Assembly (NCBI GenBank): GCA_947629655.1
Contig: CANREL010000011.1
Coordinates: 1 to 32,454, forward strand
Direction of reading: 5' to 3'
Length of the DNA: 32,454 bases
Origin: an uncultured Bacilli bacterium
GTDB taxonomy: Bacteria > Bacillota_I > Bacilli_A > RF39 > UBA660
Positions 32,320 to 32,454 of this stretch are shown here, piece after piece. Each line of letters begins with the position of its first letter. Within the stretch, counting starts at the first letter, position 1. Under the pieces are notes generated by a model that was not told the origin of the DNA, made no database searches, and saw only the letters and a program-made list of their open reading frames with translations. A program made the position numbers and the translations under genes.

Positions 32320-32454
32320 ATGAACAACAAAGATTCAATGAAAATGCATGTTCCAGGAGCTAAACAAGCTATCGAACAAATGAAATATGAAATAGCTAAT
32401 GAATTTGGTGTAAACTTAGGACCAGATGCTACTAGCCGTGCTAATGGTAGAGTT
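32320..32454 (+). CDS. alpha/beta-type small acid-soluble spore protein, 3' end outside window
   Basis: Forty-five codons are visible and the frame runs off the right edge. The protein shows [20 protein letters not shown] and [16 protein letters not shown], the DNA-binding and GPR-protease recognition region of alpha/beta SASPs, which coat forespore DNA and protect it from UV and heat. The ribosome site GGAGGTGA and a sigma-G-like promoter support forespore expression. This is the clearest evidence that the organism sporulates. Confidence 0.93.
   Translation, partial: MNNKDSMKMHVPGAKQAIEQMKYEIANEFGVNLGPDATSRANGRV

Overview
The window is AT-rich DNA from a spore-forming, low-GC Gram-positive bacterium (Bacillota, Bacilli/Erysipelotrichia-like; genus not determinable by eye). 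Supporting signs are AGGAGG/GGTGAT ribosome-binding sites, an LTA-synthase-type enzyme, the gatCAB operon, formate-tetrahydrofolate ligase, a YtrA-type GntR repressor with its ABC exporter, and an alpha/beta-type small acid-soluble spore protein at the right edge behind a sigma-G-like promoter. TGA is used as stop. I saw no rRNA, tRNA, CRISPR array, transposase or integrase.

Layout. (1) 1-1171: the end of an RloB/AbiL-type defence gene, an unknown 93-aa gene and a gene-poor stretch. This region abuts a cell-wall amidase (1172-2347) that has lost the N-terminal part of its catalytic domain but keeps five LysM repeats, so the boundary looks like an insertion or deletion junction. (2) 2415-5691: a membrane-tethered CPHC thioredoxin-like protein, a 52-aa membrane peptide, and a CtpE/YfgQ-like P-type cation ATPase. 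(3) 5705-9688, the only minus-strand block: a tight four-gene operon of a Ycf46-like AAA+ ATPase, two small unknown proteins and a 576-aa coiled-coil/membrane protein. This is the best candidate for an undescribed multi-protein system. (4) 9799-16069: fhs, a DUF421 (YetF-type) membrane protein, an unknown 168-aa protein and gatC-gatA-gatB. (5) 16094-22321: envelope and signalling genes: a small membrane protein, a degenerate GGDEF protein with two extracellular solute-binding-like domains, a YihY-family protein, an LTA-synthase-like phosphotransferase and a membrane-anchored partner. (6) 22361-24278: a GntR/ABC/permease operon of the Pmt/Ytr kind. (7) 24279-31004: a MacB/Bce-like ABC transporter, an extracellular SGNH hydrolase and two tandem acyltransferase-3 paralogues. 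(8) 31015-32454: thiI and the spore protein.

The most striking signal is a pair of G8 homopolymers in otherwise AT-rich DNA. One (24296-24303) lies exactly between the -35 and -10 boxes of the MacB-like transporter's promoter. The other (30442-30449) lies inside the second acyltransferase reading frame, where losing or gaining one G gives an early stop. Together they suggest phase variation by slipped-strand mispairing of a surface-modification/export locus, one switch acting on transcription and one on translation.

Products were assigned by recognising family motifs in the translations. Promoters and terminators were read by eye from hexamers and inverted repeats, and no database search was possible.
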